A DNA stretch of 62,246 nt from DATFEN01 sp035691285 (GTDB lineage: Bacteria; Acidobacteriota; Vicinamibacteria; Fen-336). Made by a program: the position numbers and the translations under genes. Below the pieces are notes generated by a model. The model searched no databases. It saw only the letters and a list, made by a program, of their open reading frames with translations, and was not told where the DNA came from. Location of the stretch: NCBI GenBank assembly GCA_035691285.1, contig DASSJI010000184.1, positions 1 through 62,246 on the forward strand, written 5' to 3'. Numbering within the stretch: position 1 is the first letter of the stretch; each line of letters starts with the position of its first letter. Shown in pieces: positions 51,323 through 60,081 of the stretch.

Positions 51323-52207
51323 TCAGGTCAGGACTTCGGCCCCGCCTTCCGTGATGAGGACGGTGTGCTCGGTCTGGGCCACCGGAGCGCCCGAGACCTC
51401 CACGAGCGGCGGATAGGCTTGAAGGCCGCCGGCCACGGCCAACAGCTTCAACGCCTCGTCGATGGCCCCGAGCGGGAAGCCCCCGAGCTGCCTCCGCGAG
51501 AAGGGCAGGCCCCGGAAATCACGCAGCCGCCGCATCAGGAGGGGCTCGATGCCCTCGTCGCCCGGATGGCGCGGGTCGAAGCGGAACACCTCGGCGCGCC
51601 CCGTCTCGGCCACGAGGCCCTCGCCCTCGGTGGCGAACGGCTCGATGGCCAGCGTCATTCCGACGGCGAGCCGGTCGCGGCCGTTCTCGGGGACGTTGGG
51701 GATCGGCGGCGGGCAGTGGACCTTCCAGCGCGCCACGCCATGGCCTCCGATGTTGCGCACCGGCCTGGCTCCGCGTCCCACGATCTCGCGCTCGATGACC
51801 GCCGACAGCTCCCGCACCGGCACGCCGGGCCGGGCCAGCGCGATGGCGGCGTCCAGGGCCGCGCGGGTGCCGTCCACGAGCTCCGACCGCCGGGAGACGC
51901 CGCCCACCTCGACGGTCACGGCCGTGTCCACCACGTACCCGTCCACGTGGACGCCGAGGTCGAGCTTGGCCAGATCGCCCGACGCGTACTCGGTGGCGTC
52001 GTCGGGCGGGGGGCAGTAGTGGGCGGCGACGTCGTTGCGCGAGGACTGCGCCGGGAAGGCGGGGTGGGCCCCGCTCTTCTCGATCTCCTCCTCGACCGCT
52101 GCGCAGACCGCGAGCAGCCGCGCGCCGGGCACCATGAGGCTCATGCCCCGCTCCCGGGCCTGCCGCGCGACCCGTCCCGCGAGCCTCAGGCTCTCGTGCG
52201 GGCTCAG
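51323..52207 (-). CDS. map: Type II methionine aminopeptidase-like M24 peptidase, probable CTG start
   Basis: 294 residues if it begins at CTG 52207, which overlaps the TGA of the upstream DHH gene (CTGA). Homology to archaeal-type MetAP begins at once (LRLAGRVARQARERG), while the first ATG at 52148 would remove that helix. Metal ligands: Asp in KLDLGVHVDGYVVDTAV (two), His in IGGHGVARW, Glu in AIEPFATEG and Glu in AQTEHTVLI. AFPAQSSRNDVAAHYCP is the type II substrate-pocket motif. It removes N-terminal Met from new proteins. Confidence 0.85.
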   Translation of the reverse strand: MSPHESLRLAGRVARQARERGMSLMVPGARLLAVCAAVEEEIEKSGAHPAFPAQSSRNDVAAHYCPPPDDATEYASGDLAKLDLGVHVDGYVVDTAVTVEVGGVSRRSELVDGTRAALDAAIALARPGVPVRELSAVIEREIVGRGARPVRNIGGHGVARWKVHCPPPIPNVPENGRDRLAVGMTLAIEPFATEGEGLVAETGRAEVFRFDPRHPGDEGIEPLLMRRLRDFRGLPFSRRQLGGFPLGAIDEALKLLAVAGGLQAYPPLVEVSGAPVAQTEHTVLITEGGAEVLT

Positions 52208-53100
52208 CCGTTCCTCTTGAGACGCTCCACGATCTCTCCGAGCTTGCGGTCGGCCTCGGCCGCCGGCAGCAGGCAGGTGCCGGCCCCGGTGTGGCCGCCG
52301 CCGCCGTAGTCCGACATCAGCTCGCCGATCTTGGTGCGACAGGTGCGGTTGAAGATCGAGTGGCCCACGGCGCAGGCCACGTGCTCGCGGTTCGGTCCCT
52401 GGTGGACGCGCACCGACACGTTGGCCTGCGGGAACAGCGTGTAGACGATGAAGCGGTTGCCGATCGGCACCTTGTCCAGGGCGCGAAAGTCGGTGACCAC
52501 GACGTTGCCGTCGAGGCGGGACCGCTCCCGGGTCACCTCGCGGAAATTCTGGTCCTGCTCCCGGATCTTGCGGATGCGCTCCTGGACCTCGGGCAGCTGC
52601 AGCACGGCCTCGATGGGCTTGCGCTGGAGCGCGCCGACCAGCTTGAGGAAGTACTCGCGGTAGGCTCCGAGCCCGGTGCGCGGGTCCAGGGTGTAGCCCA
52701 GCAGGATGTAGTCCTTCGGGTCGAGCACGTCCTCCATCTCGAGGAGCGCCGCGTCCAGCCGGTCGGCCTCGGCGAGCAGCGTCTCGTACCTCTGCAGGGA
52801 GGGGTGCTGCCCGACGTAGTACTCGTACACGACCCTTGCGGCGCTGGGCGCCAGCGCGTAGCGCCCGTCGAAGTTCTCCGGCGGGCGCTCGTTGCTCTCG
52901 GTGAGCAGGTGGTGGTCGAACCACTTGCCGCAGCCGGCCTGGTACGGCAGGTTGCAGAGGATGTCGTCCTCGGTCGCCCGGAACTTCTTGTCGGTGACGT
53001 CCTGCGGATGGAGCAGGAGGATCTCCTGGATCTCCTCGCAGTGGGTGACGAGGACGGCGCAGGCCAGGCCGTCGAGATCTCCGCGGGTGACGAGTCGCAT
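52204..53100 (-). CDS. DHH-family phosphoesterase-like protein
   Basis: 298 residues. N-terminal VTRGDLDGLACAVLV gives the first metal Asp motif, and KWFDHHLLTES the DHH. The C-terminal DHHA1 part ends with SDYGGGGHTGAGTCLLP. The variant D-L-D-G in the first motif and the spacing fit exopolyphosphatase-like/oligoribonuclease-like members, but the substrate is not clear. ATG 53100. The terminator of the cold-shock gene lies just upstream, so this gene has its own promoter or is read by partial readthrough; the aminopeptidase overlaps its end. Confidence 0.83.
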   Translation of the reverse strand: MRLVTRGDLDGLACAVLVTHCEEIQEILLLHPQDVTDKKFRATEDDILCNLPYQAGCGKWFDHHLLTESNERPPENFDGRYALAPSAARVVYEYYVGQHPSLQRYETLLAEADRLDAALLEMEDVLDPKDYILLGYTLDPRTGLGAYREYFLKLVGALQRKPIEAVLQLPEVQERIRKIREQDQNFREVTRERSRLDGNVVVTDFRALDKVPIGNRFIVYTLFPQANVSVRVHQGPNREHVACAVGHSIFNRTCRTKIGELMSDYGGGGHTGAGTCLLPAAEADRKLGEIVERLKRNG

Positions 53101-53117
53101 GGGGCGAATCCTACTCC

Positions 53118-53154
53118 AAACGAAAACGCCCGGGGCTCGTGAGCCCCGGGCGTT
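53118..53154 (-). terminator. Rho-independent terminator of the cold-shock gene
   Basis: A perfect 14-bp stem (53125-53138 with 53141-53154) with a 2-base loop. On the minus strand it is followed by TTTTCGTTT. It sits 22 bases past the cold-shock stop and just before the DHH gene start. Confidence 0.85.
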
Positions 53155-53176
53155 GGAGTAGGTTCGGTGGTTCCCT

Positions 53177-53377
53177 TTACACCTTGGTGACGTTCGCGGC
53201 GCGGGGCCCCTTGGGGCTGTCCACGACCTCGAACCGCACCCGGTCGCCCTCGTTGAGGGTCCTGAAGCCCTCCGCGCGGATCTCCGAGTGGTGCACGAAG
53301 ACATCCGGCCCTCCGTCGCGGGAGATGAAGCCGAAGCCCTTCGCCTCGTTGAACCACTTCACCGTGCCTTCGACCAT
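53177..53377 (-). CDS. Cold-shock protein (CspA family)
   Basis: 66 residues, one OB-fold domain. RNP1 is KGFGFIS and RNP2 is VFVHHSEI; the start MVEGTVKWFNEAKGFGF and end GPRAANVTKV are standard. It binds single-stranded RNA or DNA and melts RNA structure. Its own terminator follows. Just upstream lies the rtcB terminator, so its promoter must be in the short stretch 53378-53433; AAGGAGG precedes the start. Confidence 0.95.
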   Translation of the reverse strand: MVEGTVKWFNEAKGFGFISRDGGPDVFVHHSEIRAEGFRTLNEGDRVRFEVVDSPKGPRAANVTKV

Positions 53378-53433
53378 GAACGTGTAGGCCTCCTTCAGCC
53401 TGCGCCTAGCGCCACGTCACCTACGCGCCCATG

Positions 53434-53461
53434 AAAAAAGGCCGCCCACCACGGGCGGCCT
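53434..53461 (-). terminator. Rho-independent terminator of rtcB
   Basis: On the minus strand a 9-bp GC-rich stem (53439-53447 with 53453-53461, 5-base loop) runs into TTTTTT. It lies about 73 bases past the rtcB stop and upstream of the cold-shock gene. Confidence 0.8.
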
Positions 53462-53533
53462 CTCGTCGAAGGGCGGTGCGAACGTCACTAGACGAAAAGG
53501 ACGTTAGCAGGGCGGGCGGAAGCCTGTCAATAG

Positions 53534-54865
53534 TCAGTCGTTGCCCTTGATGCTCGCGATCGGACGCAGGCGCACCTCCACCTCGGCCAGGCCGGCCTCG
53601 ACCACGGCGCGGATGACCTCCTCGGCCGGCTTGTAGCAGGCCGGCGACTCGTCCACGGGCACGGAGCCGCCGGCGTTCACGAGCACGCCCAGGTCCTTCA
53701 TCTGCTGGTTCGCCCGGGCCTGGGTGATCTCGCGGCGCGCGGCCGAGCGCGACATGCGCCGGCCGCAGCCGTGGTTCACGGAATAGATCGACAGCGCGGC
53801 GCCGGCCCGCGGCCGCAGCACGTACGAGAGGTCGCCCATCGAGCCGGGGATCAGGACCGGATGGCCGGTCCTCTCCCAGCGCGTGCCCGACAGCATCGGG
53901 TGGCCAGCGGGCAGCGCACGCGTCGCGCCCTTGCGATGCACCCACACCGGCCGGGGGTAGAGGTCGGGGTGATGCTCCTCCTGCACGAGGTTGTGGCTGA
54001 TCTCGTACACGAGCTCCGGCTCCGCGCCGAACGTCTCCGCGAACGCCGCGCCCACCTCGCGGCCGATCACCAGCCGGTTGACGATCGCGAAGTTGCCGCC
54101 TGCGGCCACGGCGTTCTTGTAGTCGCGCCAGTGGCGCGACTCGGGGCGGAAGTAGCCGAGGTCCATCTCGCCTCGTTTCAGGCCCAGTTCCGCCATGGCC
54201 AGCTCGAAGTAGTACGAGGCGAGGCCGTGGCCGAAGCCGCGGGAGCCGGTGTGGTACATGACCCAGAGCCGCTCGCCGTCGTGCTGCAGCTCGATGAAGT
54301 GGTTGCCGCCGCCGAGGCTGCCGAGCTGCTGCTGGCCGCGCCATGCCCGGGACTTCTTCGGGACGTCCCATTCGTCCTCCACCGGGATGCGGTCGCGCTC
54401 GGCGGTCCCGCGCCGCGCGCCCATGGCCTCGGCGCCGCCGCGGATGACCTCCTGGAAGCGCTCGTCGGAGACGGCCTGGCCCCGCGAGCCCGCGCCCAGC
54501 CCGACGCGGCGCATCACCTCGCGGGAGAACGCCTTCACCCGCTCGGGAGTGGCCTCGTCCTTCCTGACCTCGGAGCGCAGGGCCGCGATGCCGCAGCCGA
54601 TGTCGTAGCCGACCGGCCCCATCGCCAGGGTGCCCTCGGTGGCCATCACGCAGCCGACCGGGACGCCGTAACCTTGATGAGCGTCGGGCGTGATCGCCAC
54701 GTCGCGCACGCCGGGGAAGCGCCGAGCGTTCCGGATCTGCGCGCCGAGGCCCTCCTCGAGCTCGTCGAGGAGCGCGTCGGTCAGGAAGAGGCGCACGTCG
54801 CCCTCCTCCGTGCGCCAGCGGAAGAAGCCCGCCGGGTCGCGCCGCAGCGCCGCCTTCCAGGACAT
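53534..54865 (-). CDS. rtcB: RtcB RNA ligase
   Basis: 443 residues. Metal and GTP site motifs are present: PDAHQGYGVPVGCVMA, VGYDIGCGIAALR, SLGGGNHFIELQ, MYHTGSRGFGHG and the guanylated His in VNHGCGRRMSR. It joins 2',3'-cyclic-phosphate to 5'-OH RNA ends with GTP and Mn2+, in RNA repair. No archease or RtcA gene is adjacent. The gene is divergent from the P1 peptidase and has its own terminator. Confidence 0.95.
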   Translation of the reverse strand: MSWKAALRRDPAGFFRWRTEEGDVRLFLTDALLDELEEGLGAQIRNARRFPGVRDVAITPDAHQGYGVPVGCVMATEGTLAMGPVGYDIGCGIAALRSEVRKDEATPERVKAFSREVMRRVGLGAGSRGQAVSDERFQEVIRGGAEAMGARRGTAERDRIPVEDEWDVPKKSRAWRGQQQLGSLGGGNHFIELQHDGERLWVMYHTGSRGFGHGLASYYFELAMAELGLKRGEMDLGYFRPESRHWRDYKNAVAAGGNFAIVNRLVIGREVGAAFAETFGAEPELVYEISHNLVQEEHHPDLYPRPVWVHRKGATRALPAGHPMLSGTRWERTGHPVLIPGSMGDLSYVLRPRAGAALSIYSVNHGCGRRMSRSAARREITQARANQQMKDLGVLVNAGGSVPVDESPACYKPAEEVIRAVVEAGLAEVEVRLRPIASIKGND

Positions 54866-54905
54866 CGCGCGTCATCTTATATAGTGGGCGCCGCGAGAGG
54901 TGACG

Positions 54906-56036
54906 ATGCGATGGAGCGTCCTGGCCCTGAGCCTCGCCGTCCTGGCGGTCGAGACCATGGCCGCTGAGCCGCGCGCCCGCGACCTGGGCATCCCGTTCTC
55001 CTTCGGGACGCCGGGGAAGTGGAACGCGATCACGGACGTGCCCGGAGTCGCCGTGGGCCACGTCACCCTGATCGAGGGCGAAGGGGTCCGCACCGGCGTC
55101 ACCGCGGTCATGCCGCGCGGCAACGGCGACGAGGCGCGCCGGCCGTGCTTCGGCGGGATGTTCTCCCTCAACGGCGACGGCGAGATGACCGGGAGCCATC
55201 GCACCGAGGAGTTCGGCCTCCTCGACGGCCCGGTGATGCTGACCAACACGAACAGCGTCGGAGTCGTGCGCGACGCGCTGTCACGCTACGCCGCGCGGCG
55301 CTGGCCGCCGAAGCGGCTGTGGACGGTATGGTCGATCCCGGTCGTCGCCGAGACCTGGGATGGGCCGATGAACGACATCTACGGCTTCCATGTCCGGGCG
55401 GAGCACGCGTTCCAGGCGATCGATGGCGCCGCGTCCGGGCCGGTGGCCGAGGGCAGCGTCGGCGGCGGAACCGGCATGGACGCCTACGAGTTCAAGGCGG
55501 GCATCGGGACCGCGTCACGCGTGCTGGCGAAGGAGCAGGGCGGCTACACGGTGGGCGTGCTGGTCCAGGCCAACCATGGCCTCCGCCACCAGCTCTTGAT
55601 CGCCGGGATCCCCGTCGGCCTCGAGCTTCCCGCCGAGAAGCCGCGGACCGAAGACTCCGGGTCGATCATCATCGTGGTCGCCACCGACGCGCCGCTCCTG
55701 CCCCACCAGACGAAGCGGCTGGCGCGCCGCGCCTCGCTCGGCCTGGCCCGCACCGGCAGCGTTTCGGGCAACACCTCGGGCGACCTCTTCGTCGCCTTCT
55801 CGACCGCGAACCCGCGGGCGGGGGATTCCGACGCGGTCGTGCCCCTGGAGATGCTGGCCAACGACCGGATGGGCCCGCTCTTCGAGGCCGTGGTGGGCGC
55901 CACCGAGGAGGCCATCGTGAACGCCCTCGTCGCCGGTCGCACCATGACCGGCCACGTGGGAACCAGGGTCGTCGGCCTGCCCCACGACAAGGTGCAGGCG
56001 ATCCTGAAGCGGCACGCTGTGCTCCAGGGACGTTGA
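54906..56036 (+). CDS. P1 family (S58, DmpA-like) aminopeptidase, exported
   Basis: 376 residues. Signal peptide MRWSVLALSLAVLAVETMAA. Family motifs: WNAITDVPGVAVGHVTL, TNTNSVGVVRDAL, EGSVGGGTGMDAYEFK and the self-cleavage region DSGSIIIVVATDAPLLPHQ, in which the Ser after Gly becomes the N-terminal nucleophile of the beta chain, by analogy with DmpA. The family cleaves D-amino acid or beta-peptide amides. ATG 54906 has GAGAGGTG upstream; TATATAGT nearby is a possible -10 box. Confidence 0.9.
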   Translation: MRWSVLALSLAVLAVETMAAEPRARDLGIPFSFGTPGKWNAITDVPGVAVGHVTLIEGEGVRTGVTAVMPRGNGDEARRPCFGGMFSLNGDGEMTGSHRTEEFGLLDGPVMLTNTNSVGVVRDALSRYAARRWPPKRLWTVWSIPVVAETWDGPMNDIYGFHVRAEHAFQAIDGAASGPVAEGSVGGGTGMDAYEFKAGIGTASRVLAKEQGGYTVGVLVQANHGLRHQLLIAGIPVGLELPAEKPRTEDSGSIIIVVATDAPLLPHQTKRLARRASLGLARTGSVSGNTSGDLFVAFSTANPRAGDSDAVVPLEMLANDRMGPLFEAVVGATEEAIVNALVAGRTMTGHVGTRVVGLPHDKVQAILKRHAVLQGR

Positions 56037-56115
56037 GCGGCGTGTCTCTTGCGCCGAGCAGGATTGGACATATGATCTGCGCTTCTCTCTCCATACCGGA
56101 GATCAGGGGGTGCTG

Positions 56116-56892
56116 ATGAAGGTGGCGACGTCCGTCGCGCTCGGGCTCGTGTGTGCTCTGGCCCCGTCCGGGGCGATGGCCCAGGCGCAGCCGAAGCAGT
56201 TCGTCCAGGTCCTCACCGTCCGCGCCACGCCGACCGGCGCCATGGACTACGAAGCGTTCGTGAAGAAGGTGATCGCGGCCGCCGAGAAGATCGGCCAGAC
56301 CCAGCGCACCGTGACGTTCCAGGTCACTGCTGGCGGGCCCGGATATACATACATGATTGCAACCTATTTCGACAGGTGGGCCGAGACCGACGGGTTCCTG
56401 TCCACGCCCGAGATCCTGACGAAGGCCCTTGGTGAGGTGGAGGGCGCCCGGGCCCTGCGCGCCGGACGCGCGAGCATCGAGTCGCTCGACACGGCGGTCT
56501 ACCGGCTTCTGCCCAACCTCAGCACCAAGCCGAAGGCGTACGACCCGCCGCCCGCCTACCTTCAAGTGATTCGCAACCAGGTGAAGGCCGACAAGACTCG
56601 CGAGTGGGAGTCTGTCATCGCGCGTTACAAGGCCGCGTCGGAAGCGATCGCAGAGGCGCCTACCGCCATCCGCCGCGTGTCGGTGGAGGGGCCGGCGAAC
56701 GTCTACATCACGAGCCTCGCCTACGCCGGGGGAGCCGAGCGCGATGCCTGGCCGACCTTCATGGACGCCCTGACGAAGGCCTACGGCGAGGAGGAAGCGC
56801 GCAACCTCGACGCCCGCCGCGCCGCCTGCGTCGAGCGCGGCGAGGCGTTCATCCTGAAGTTCCGACCGGACCTGAGCCGGCTCGGCAAGTAG
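56116..56892 (+). CDS. Exported protein, two similar halves, function unknown
   Basis: 258 residues with a signal peptide ending at AMAQA. The two halves share a layout: FVQVLTVRATPTGAMDYEAF and, later, YLQVIRNQVKADKTREWESV. Each is a strand followed by a helix, as in ferredoxin-like dimeric barrels (ABM/NIPSNAP type), so it may be a tandem of that fold. No active-site motif. The start is preceded by GATCAGGGGGTG, and TATGAT lies about 40 bases upstream. Confidence 0.7.
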   Translation: MKVATSVALGLVCALAPSGAMAQAQPKQFVQVLTVRATPTGAMDYEAFVKKVIAAAEKIGQTQRTVTFQVTAGGPGYTYMIATYFDRWAETDGFLSTPEILTKALGEVEGARALRAGRASIESLDTAVYRLLPNLSTKPKAYDPPPAYLQVIRNQVKADKTREWESVIARYKAASEAIAEAPTAIRRVSVEGPANVYITSLAYAGGAERDAWPTFMDALTKAYGEEEARNLDARRAACVERGEAFILKFRPDLSRLGK

Positions 56893-56908
56893 GCGGCGCA
56901 CGCCTCGC

Positions 56909-56934
56909 GGGGCTGGCGCTCCGGCGCCAGCCCC
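56909..56934 (+). terminator. Strong hairpin after the exported protein gene
   Basis: A perfect 11-bp stem (GGGGCTGGCGC paired with GCGCCAGCCCC, loop TCCG) 17 bases past the stop. There is no following T-run, so it is either a weak terminator or an mRNA-stabilising hairpin. The rest of the gap to 57094 shows nothing recognisable. Confidence 0.45.
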
Positions 56935-57094
56935 GGGACGTGCCCTCGACCGCGGCGGGCCTCAGCCGGCGCGCCCGGGGCTGCCGCCGGTCATCAGCTC
57001 GCGGAAAGCGGGCACAGGTCGTCGCCATCACTCTCGCCCCGACACACCCCAGGCTGCTCCTGCCCGCGCCATCGAGCTGCAGGGAGCCGCTCGC

Positions 57095-57340
57095 TCAGTC
57101 GGGGAGGCCGAGCAGGCCGGGGATGGAGAGGTCCTCGTCGAGGGCGGGCCAGTGGATCGCGTAGCCGTCGGCGTAGAGCTCGAAGTTGTTCCGGTCCGCT
57201 TCCGAAGCGTCGCGCAGGCGCGGAAACCACTCGAGGGGCACAGTGAGCGTGCGCCCGTCCTTGAGCTGCACGAGCAGCCCGTCGGCCACGAATTCCACGG
57301 CCTGGGCCCGCGGCTCAGCGCTGATGGCCGAAGTACTCAT
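57095..57340 (-). CDS. DUF2442 protein
   Basis: 81 residues. The core QAVEFVADGLLVQLKDGRTL then VPLEWFPRLRDASEADRNNF and the ending IHWPALDEDLSIPGLLGL match DUF2442, small proteins often paired with DUF4160 in mobile regions. Start ATG 57340 overlaps the end of the DUF4160 frame by 26 bases. The pair has toxin-antitoxin-like genetics in other genomes, but no activity has been shown to my knowledge. Confidence 0.85.
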   Translation of the reverse strand: MSTSAISAEPRAQAVEFVADGLLVQLKDGRTLTVPLEWFPRLRDASEADRNNFELYADGYAIHWPALDEDLSIPGLLGLPD

Positions 57341-57557
57341 TCCACCTCTCGAGGAAGAAGACTTGGTGCTCAAAGGTCAGCTCGCGGACGCGGCGCAGCT
57401 CGGCGCGATTGAAGCCGCGCGCGAAGGCGAAGGCCGCAGGTTGCAGCCACAGCTTCGCGACGCTGTCGCCCTTGCGCACGTGCACGTGGGGCGGCTCCTA
57501 CCTTTCGTCGCTGAAGAAGTAGAAGCGGAAGCCGTCGATCACGAGCAGCGTCAGCAT
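57315..57557 (-). pseudogene. DUF4160 gene with one in-frame amber codon
   Basis: Reading ATG 57557 on the minus strand gives MLTLLVIDGFRFYFFSDER, then TAG (57500-57498), then EPPHVHVRKGDSVAKLWLQP and, later, FFLERWNEYFGHQR before TGA at 57315-57317. Apart from the TAG, the 80-codon frame is intact and matches DUF4160 (DGFRFYFYSxDGxEPPHVHVRKG) along its full length. A single nonsense mutation is the simplest reading; suppression is possible but not shown. The partner DUF2442 gene is intact. Confidence 0.75.
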
Positions 57558-57704
57558 GAGCCGTTTCTATCGTCCCCCAGCGCGCCACGAGGTCCTCTTC
57601 CGAAGTCGATTGTACGCCGCCGCCGCCCTGGGGTGGGCTTTCGCCAGCGCCCGCCTGATCCGCGCCGAAGGCGCGGCGGCGTCCCGCGTTAGCCTTCCGC
57701 CGCT

Positions 57705-58177
57705 AAACCGTGACGGCCCGAGCCTCCTGGCACGGGCGAAGACCGATTCCATCGATGCCCTGGGCATCGCACGCTTCGCCGCGCAGAAGCGGCCCGCCAT
57801 GACCCCGCCAAGGGACGAGGCCATGGACGAGCTGCGCGAGCTGGTGAGATTCCACGACCGGCTGGCGCAGGACGCCGGCGACCGCGTGCGGCAGCTCCAC
57901 AGACTCGTGGCCCTCTGCTTCCCTGAGTTCACGCGCCACGTCCGCACCCTCGACAGCCAACGCGCCATCCTCATCCTGCGCGAGCACCGGACCGCCGAGG
58001 CCTTCGACGACGGCTGCCTCAGGGCCCTGGCCCAGCTCCGCTATGGCGAGTACCACAAGGTGGGGGAGGCCCTGGCGCACAAGCTCGTCAGCGCAGCCAA
58101 GATATCGGTCGCCCGGCATCACAGCCCCGCCTACCGCAACGCGGTGCGCTTCATCTGCGCCGACCTGGACGCGGGTC
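57705..58177 (+). pseudogene. IS110-family transposase fragment
   Basis: The frame contains LARAKTDSIDALGIARFAAQ, DELRELVRFHDRLAQD, DRVRQLHRLVALCFPEFTRH and VRTLDSQRAILILREH, a typical IS110 DEDD transposase central part. The N-terminal catalytic start is not recognisable in the bases before, and the C-terminal Transposase_20 domain is missing: after ICADLDAG the sequence changes to a TPR fragment in another frame. A doubly truncated, inactive element. Bases 57558-57704 hold nothing recognised. Confidence 0.75.
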
Positions 58178-58498
58178 TGGCTCGGAAACACCCTGGCACA
58201 AGTCGGTCGGCCCGCTCAGGCCCAGGCAGAGCTGAGGCGCGCGGCGCGGGGAGATCGCCGCGACCCGAACCCGCCTTTCGCGCTGGGGGAGCTCTACGAG
58301 GACCTGGGTCGACTGCCCGCGGCCGAGCGTGCTTTCCGGCGGGTCACGGACCTGTGCCCTGATGATGCGTACGCCCGAGTCAGGCTGGCGAGGGTTCTCG
58401 CGGACCTGGGACGGCTCAGGGAGGCCTCGGCGCAGGCTCGCGTGGTGGTCCGCATCGACCCGAGGTGGCGCCGCCACGTGCTTCAGCTTCTGAGTTGA
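58178..58498 (+). pseudogene. TPR protein C-terminal fragment
   Basis: Starting just after the IS110 fragment, another frame reads LGNTLAQVGRPAQAQAELRR, ALGELYEDLGRLPAAERAFR and VRLARVLADLGRLREASAQA before TGA 58496-58498. These are about two and a half TPR units and the end of a larger protein. The N-terminal part is absent, apparently lost at the IS110 junction near 58170. Confidence 0.65.
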
Positions 58499-58545
58499 GA
58501 TTTCGGCGAACCCTCGCACACCTGCAATAGAACCGAGGAAGCCAC

Positions 58546-59820
58546 ATGTCCGCCCGGACGCCATACGGCGACAGGCTGTTCATCGCTGCAATCCGCCACC
58601 CCCTGAGCCGGGCGCTGGCACAGAGGGCTGTGCAGGCGGCGACACGTCTCCTGGCCCTGGCGCTCGGTGAGAGCCTACGGGCGCTGAGAGACTCTCCAGA
58701 TCCCCTGATGCAGGCGCACTCGGCCGCCCAAGAGCACGCCGTCCTCGCTCGGCTCCTGTCCGACGTGGCCGAGATCCTGGGCAGCCGCTGGGACAAGGTG
58801 CCGGATAAGCGTCGCCCGCACTACTCGCCCCACCAACGCTGGCGCATCCTCGAGATCAAGCGCGTGCTGGCATACTCTGCCGAGGAAACCGCTGCGTTGT
58901 TCCGTGTGGCCACGGCCACGATCAACCGCTGGGAGATCGAGGCCGGGCGTGAACCCGGAAGGGAGACGATCGGCTCGCTGCTTCGGCCTGTGCCGCCGCT
59001 CCGCCGATACGCGGATGTCGTCCGGAGCCTCGTCCAACGCATGGACCGTTTAGGATTCCCGAGCACAGGGAAGATCGCGGCGACCCTCGCCCGAGCCGGC
59101 TGGCGGCTGGCGCGGGAGACAGTGCGCCGTTACCGACACGAGCCGCCTGCTGGTCCGCGCTCTCCGAGCGCGCGCAGTCGCCAGACTGGCGCGCCTATCG
59201 AAGCGCGTGCTCCCCACCACGTCTGGCTTGCGGATCTGACCCACGTCCGTGGCCTCTTCGGCCTGGCCACGTTCCGGATCGCGGCCGTTTTCGACGCTTT
59301 CTCGAGAATGCCGTTGGCCCTCCGTGTCTTCACTTCAGAACCGTCGGCCGCAGACGTGGCGCAGCTGTTCGCAGGAGCCGTGCGCCGCCATGGCCGTCCC
59401 GCGCTTCTCGTCACTGACCACGGACCCCAATTCACCGCTGTCAGCTTCGAGGCGCACCTCCGACAGCTCCGCGTCGAGCACAGGATCGGGGCTGTCGGTC
59501 TCAGCGGCTCCATCGCGCTCCTCGAGCGGTACTGGAGGACTCTCAAGGAGAGCCTGCAATTGCCGGTCTTCGCTCCCCTGACGCTCCGAGATCTCGAGCG
59601 CCGCGTGGCGTATTCGGTCCTGCATTACGGCTACTACCGTCCCCATCAGGCCTTGGAAGACGCGACCCCGGCCGAGGTCCTCTTCGGGTGGCCCCAGGCC
59701 GGCGACAAGGCCATCTCGCCACCGCGCGCGGCCCAGGGAACGGGATCACACACCGCACCTTTCAAGGTCGCCTTCCTCGACGCCGACGCTCGCCACCCGA
59801 TCCTGGTCAAGGCAGCGTAG
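58546..59820 (+). CDS. DDE-type integrase/transposase (rve fold, helix-turn-helix)
   Basis: 424 residues. An N-terminal helix-turn-helix part (HQRWRILEIKRVLAYSAEET, FRVATATINRWEIEAG) is followed by an integrase core with Asp in HVWLADLTHVRG, Asp in ALLVTDHGPQF and Glu in ALLERYWRTLKESL (DDE). The ending YYRPHQALEDATPAEVLFG is typical of IS3/IS481-like enzymes. The frame is complete and could be active. No terminal inverted repeats or target duplication could be seen by eye in the flanks. Confidence 0.85.
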   Translation: MSARTPYGDRLFIAAIRHPLSRALAQRAVQAATRLLALALGESLRALRDSPDPLMQAHSAAQEHAVLARLLSDVAEILGSRWDKVPDKRRPHYSPHQRWRILEIKRVLAYSAEETAALFRVATATINRWEIEAGREPGRETIGSLLRPVPPLRRYADVVRSLVQRMDRLGFPSTGKIAATLARAGWRLARETVRRYRHEPPAGPRSPSARSRQTGAPIEARAPHHVWLADLTHVRGLFGLATFRIAAVFDAFSRMPLALRVFTSEPSAADVAQLFAGAVRRHGRPALLVTDHGPQFTAVSFEAHLRQLRVEHRIGAVGLSGSIALLERYWRTLKESLQLPVFAPLTLRDLERRVAYSVLHYGYYRPHQALEDATPAEVLFGWPQAGDKAISPPRAAQGTGSHTAPFKVAFLDADARHPILVKAA

Positions 59821-60081
59821 TCGCCAGCTGACGAGTTCGGTTCAAGGGCCGGAGCTGTCTCACCCGTCCCCCCGAAGTGCCAGGCAGAGCCCTCGAGTCG
59901 AAGCCCTTCAACCACCTCTCCGGCGCACCAGTCACCTTACGGGCGTGCGAGCAAGAGCCGCCACAACTCCCATTGTGGCGGTTCACGCCCGCGCAGGACG
60001 AAGGCACGGCGCCGCCGGCGCTCGCGCGTTAGCGCGCCTTGGTTAGGAGCATCCCCCGAACAGGCCCCAGTTCCTCAGCCT
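59821..60081. other. Gap with long imperfect stem and repeat copy A
   Basis: No gene seen. 59958-59966 pairs with 59973-59981 (9 bp, loop CTCCCA), and outside it GGGCGTG 59941-59947 pairs with CACGCCC 59984-59990, making a long stem with a one-sided bulge. 59981-60020 is similar to 60838-60878, on the other side of the two small membrane-protein genes. Confidence 0.5.
59981..60020 (+). repeat. Direct repeat copy A
   Basis: GTTCAC, then CGCGCAGGACGAAGGC (16 identical bases), then CGCCGCCG. It matches 60838-60878 in the same orientation with about 80 percent identity overall. The two copies are 857 bases apart and enclose exactly the two small membrane-protein genes. Confidence 0.5.
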
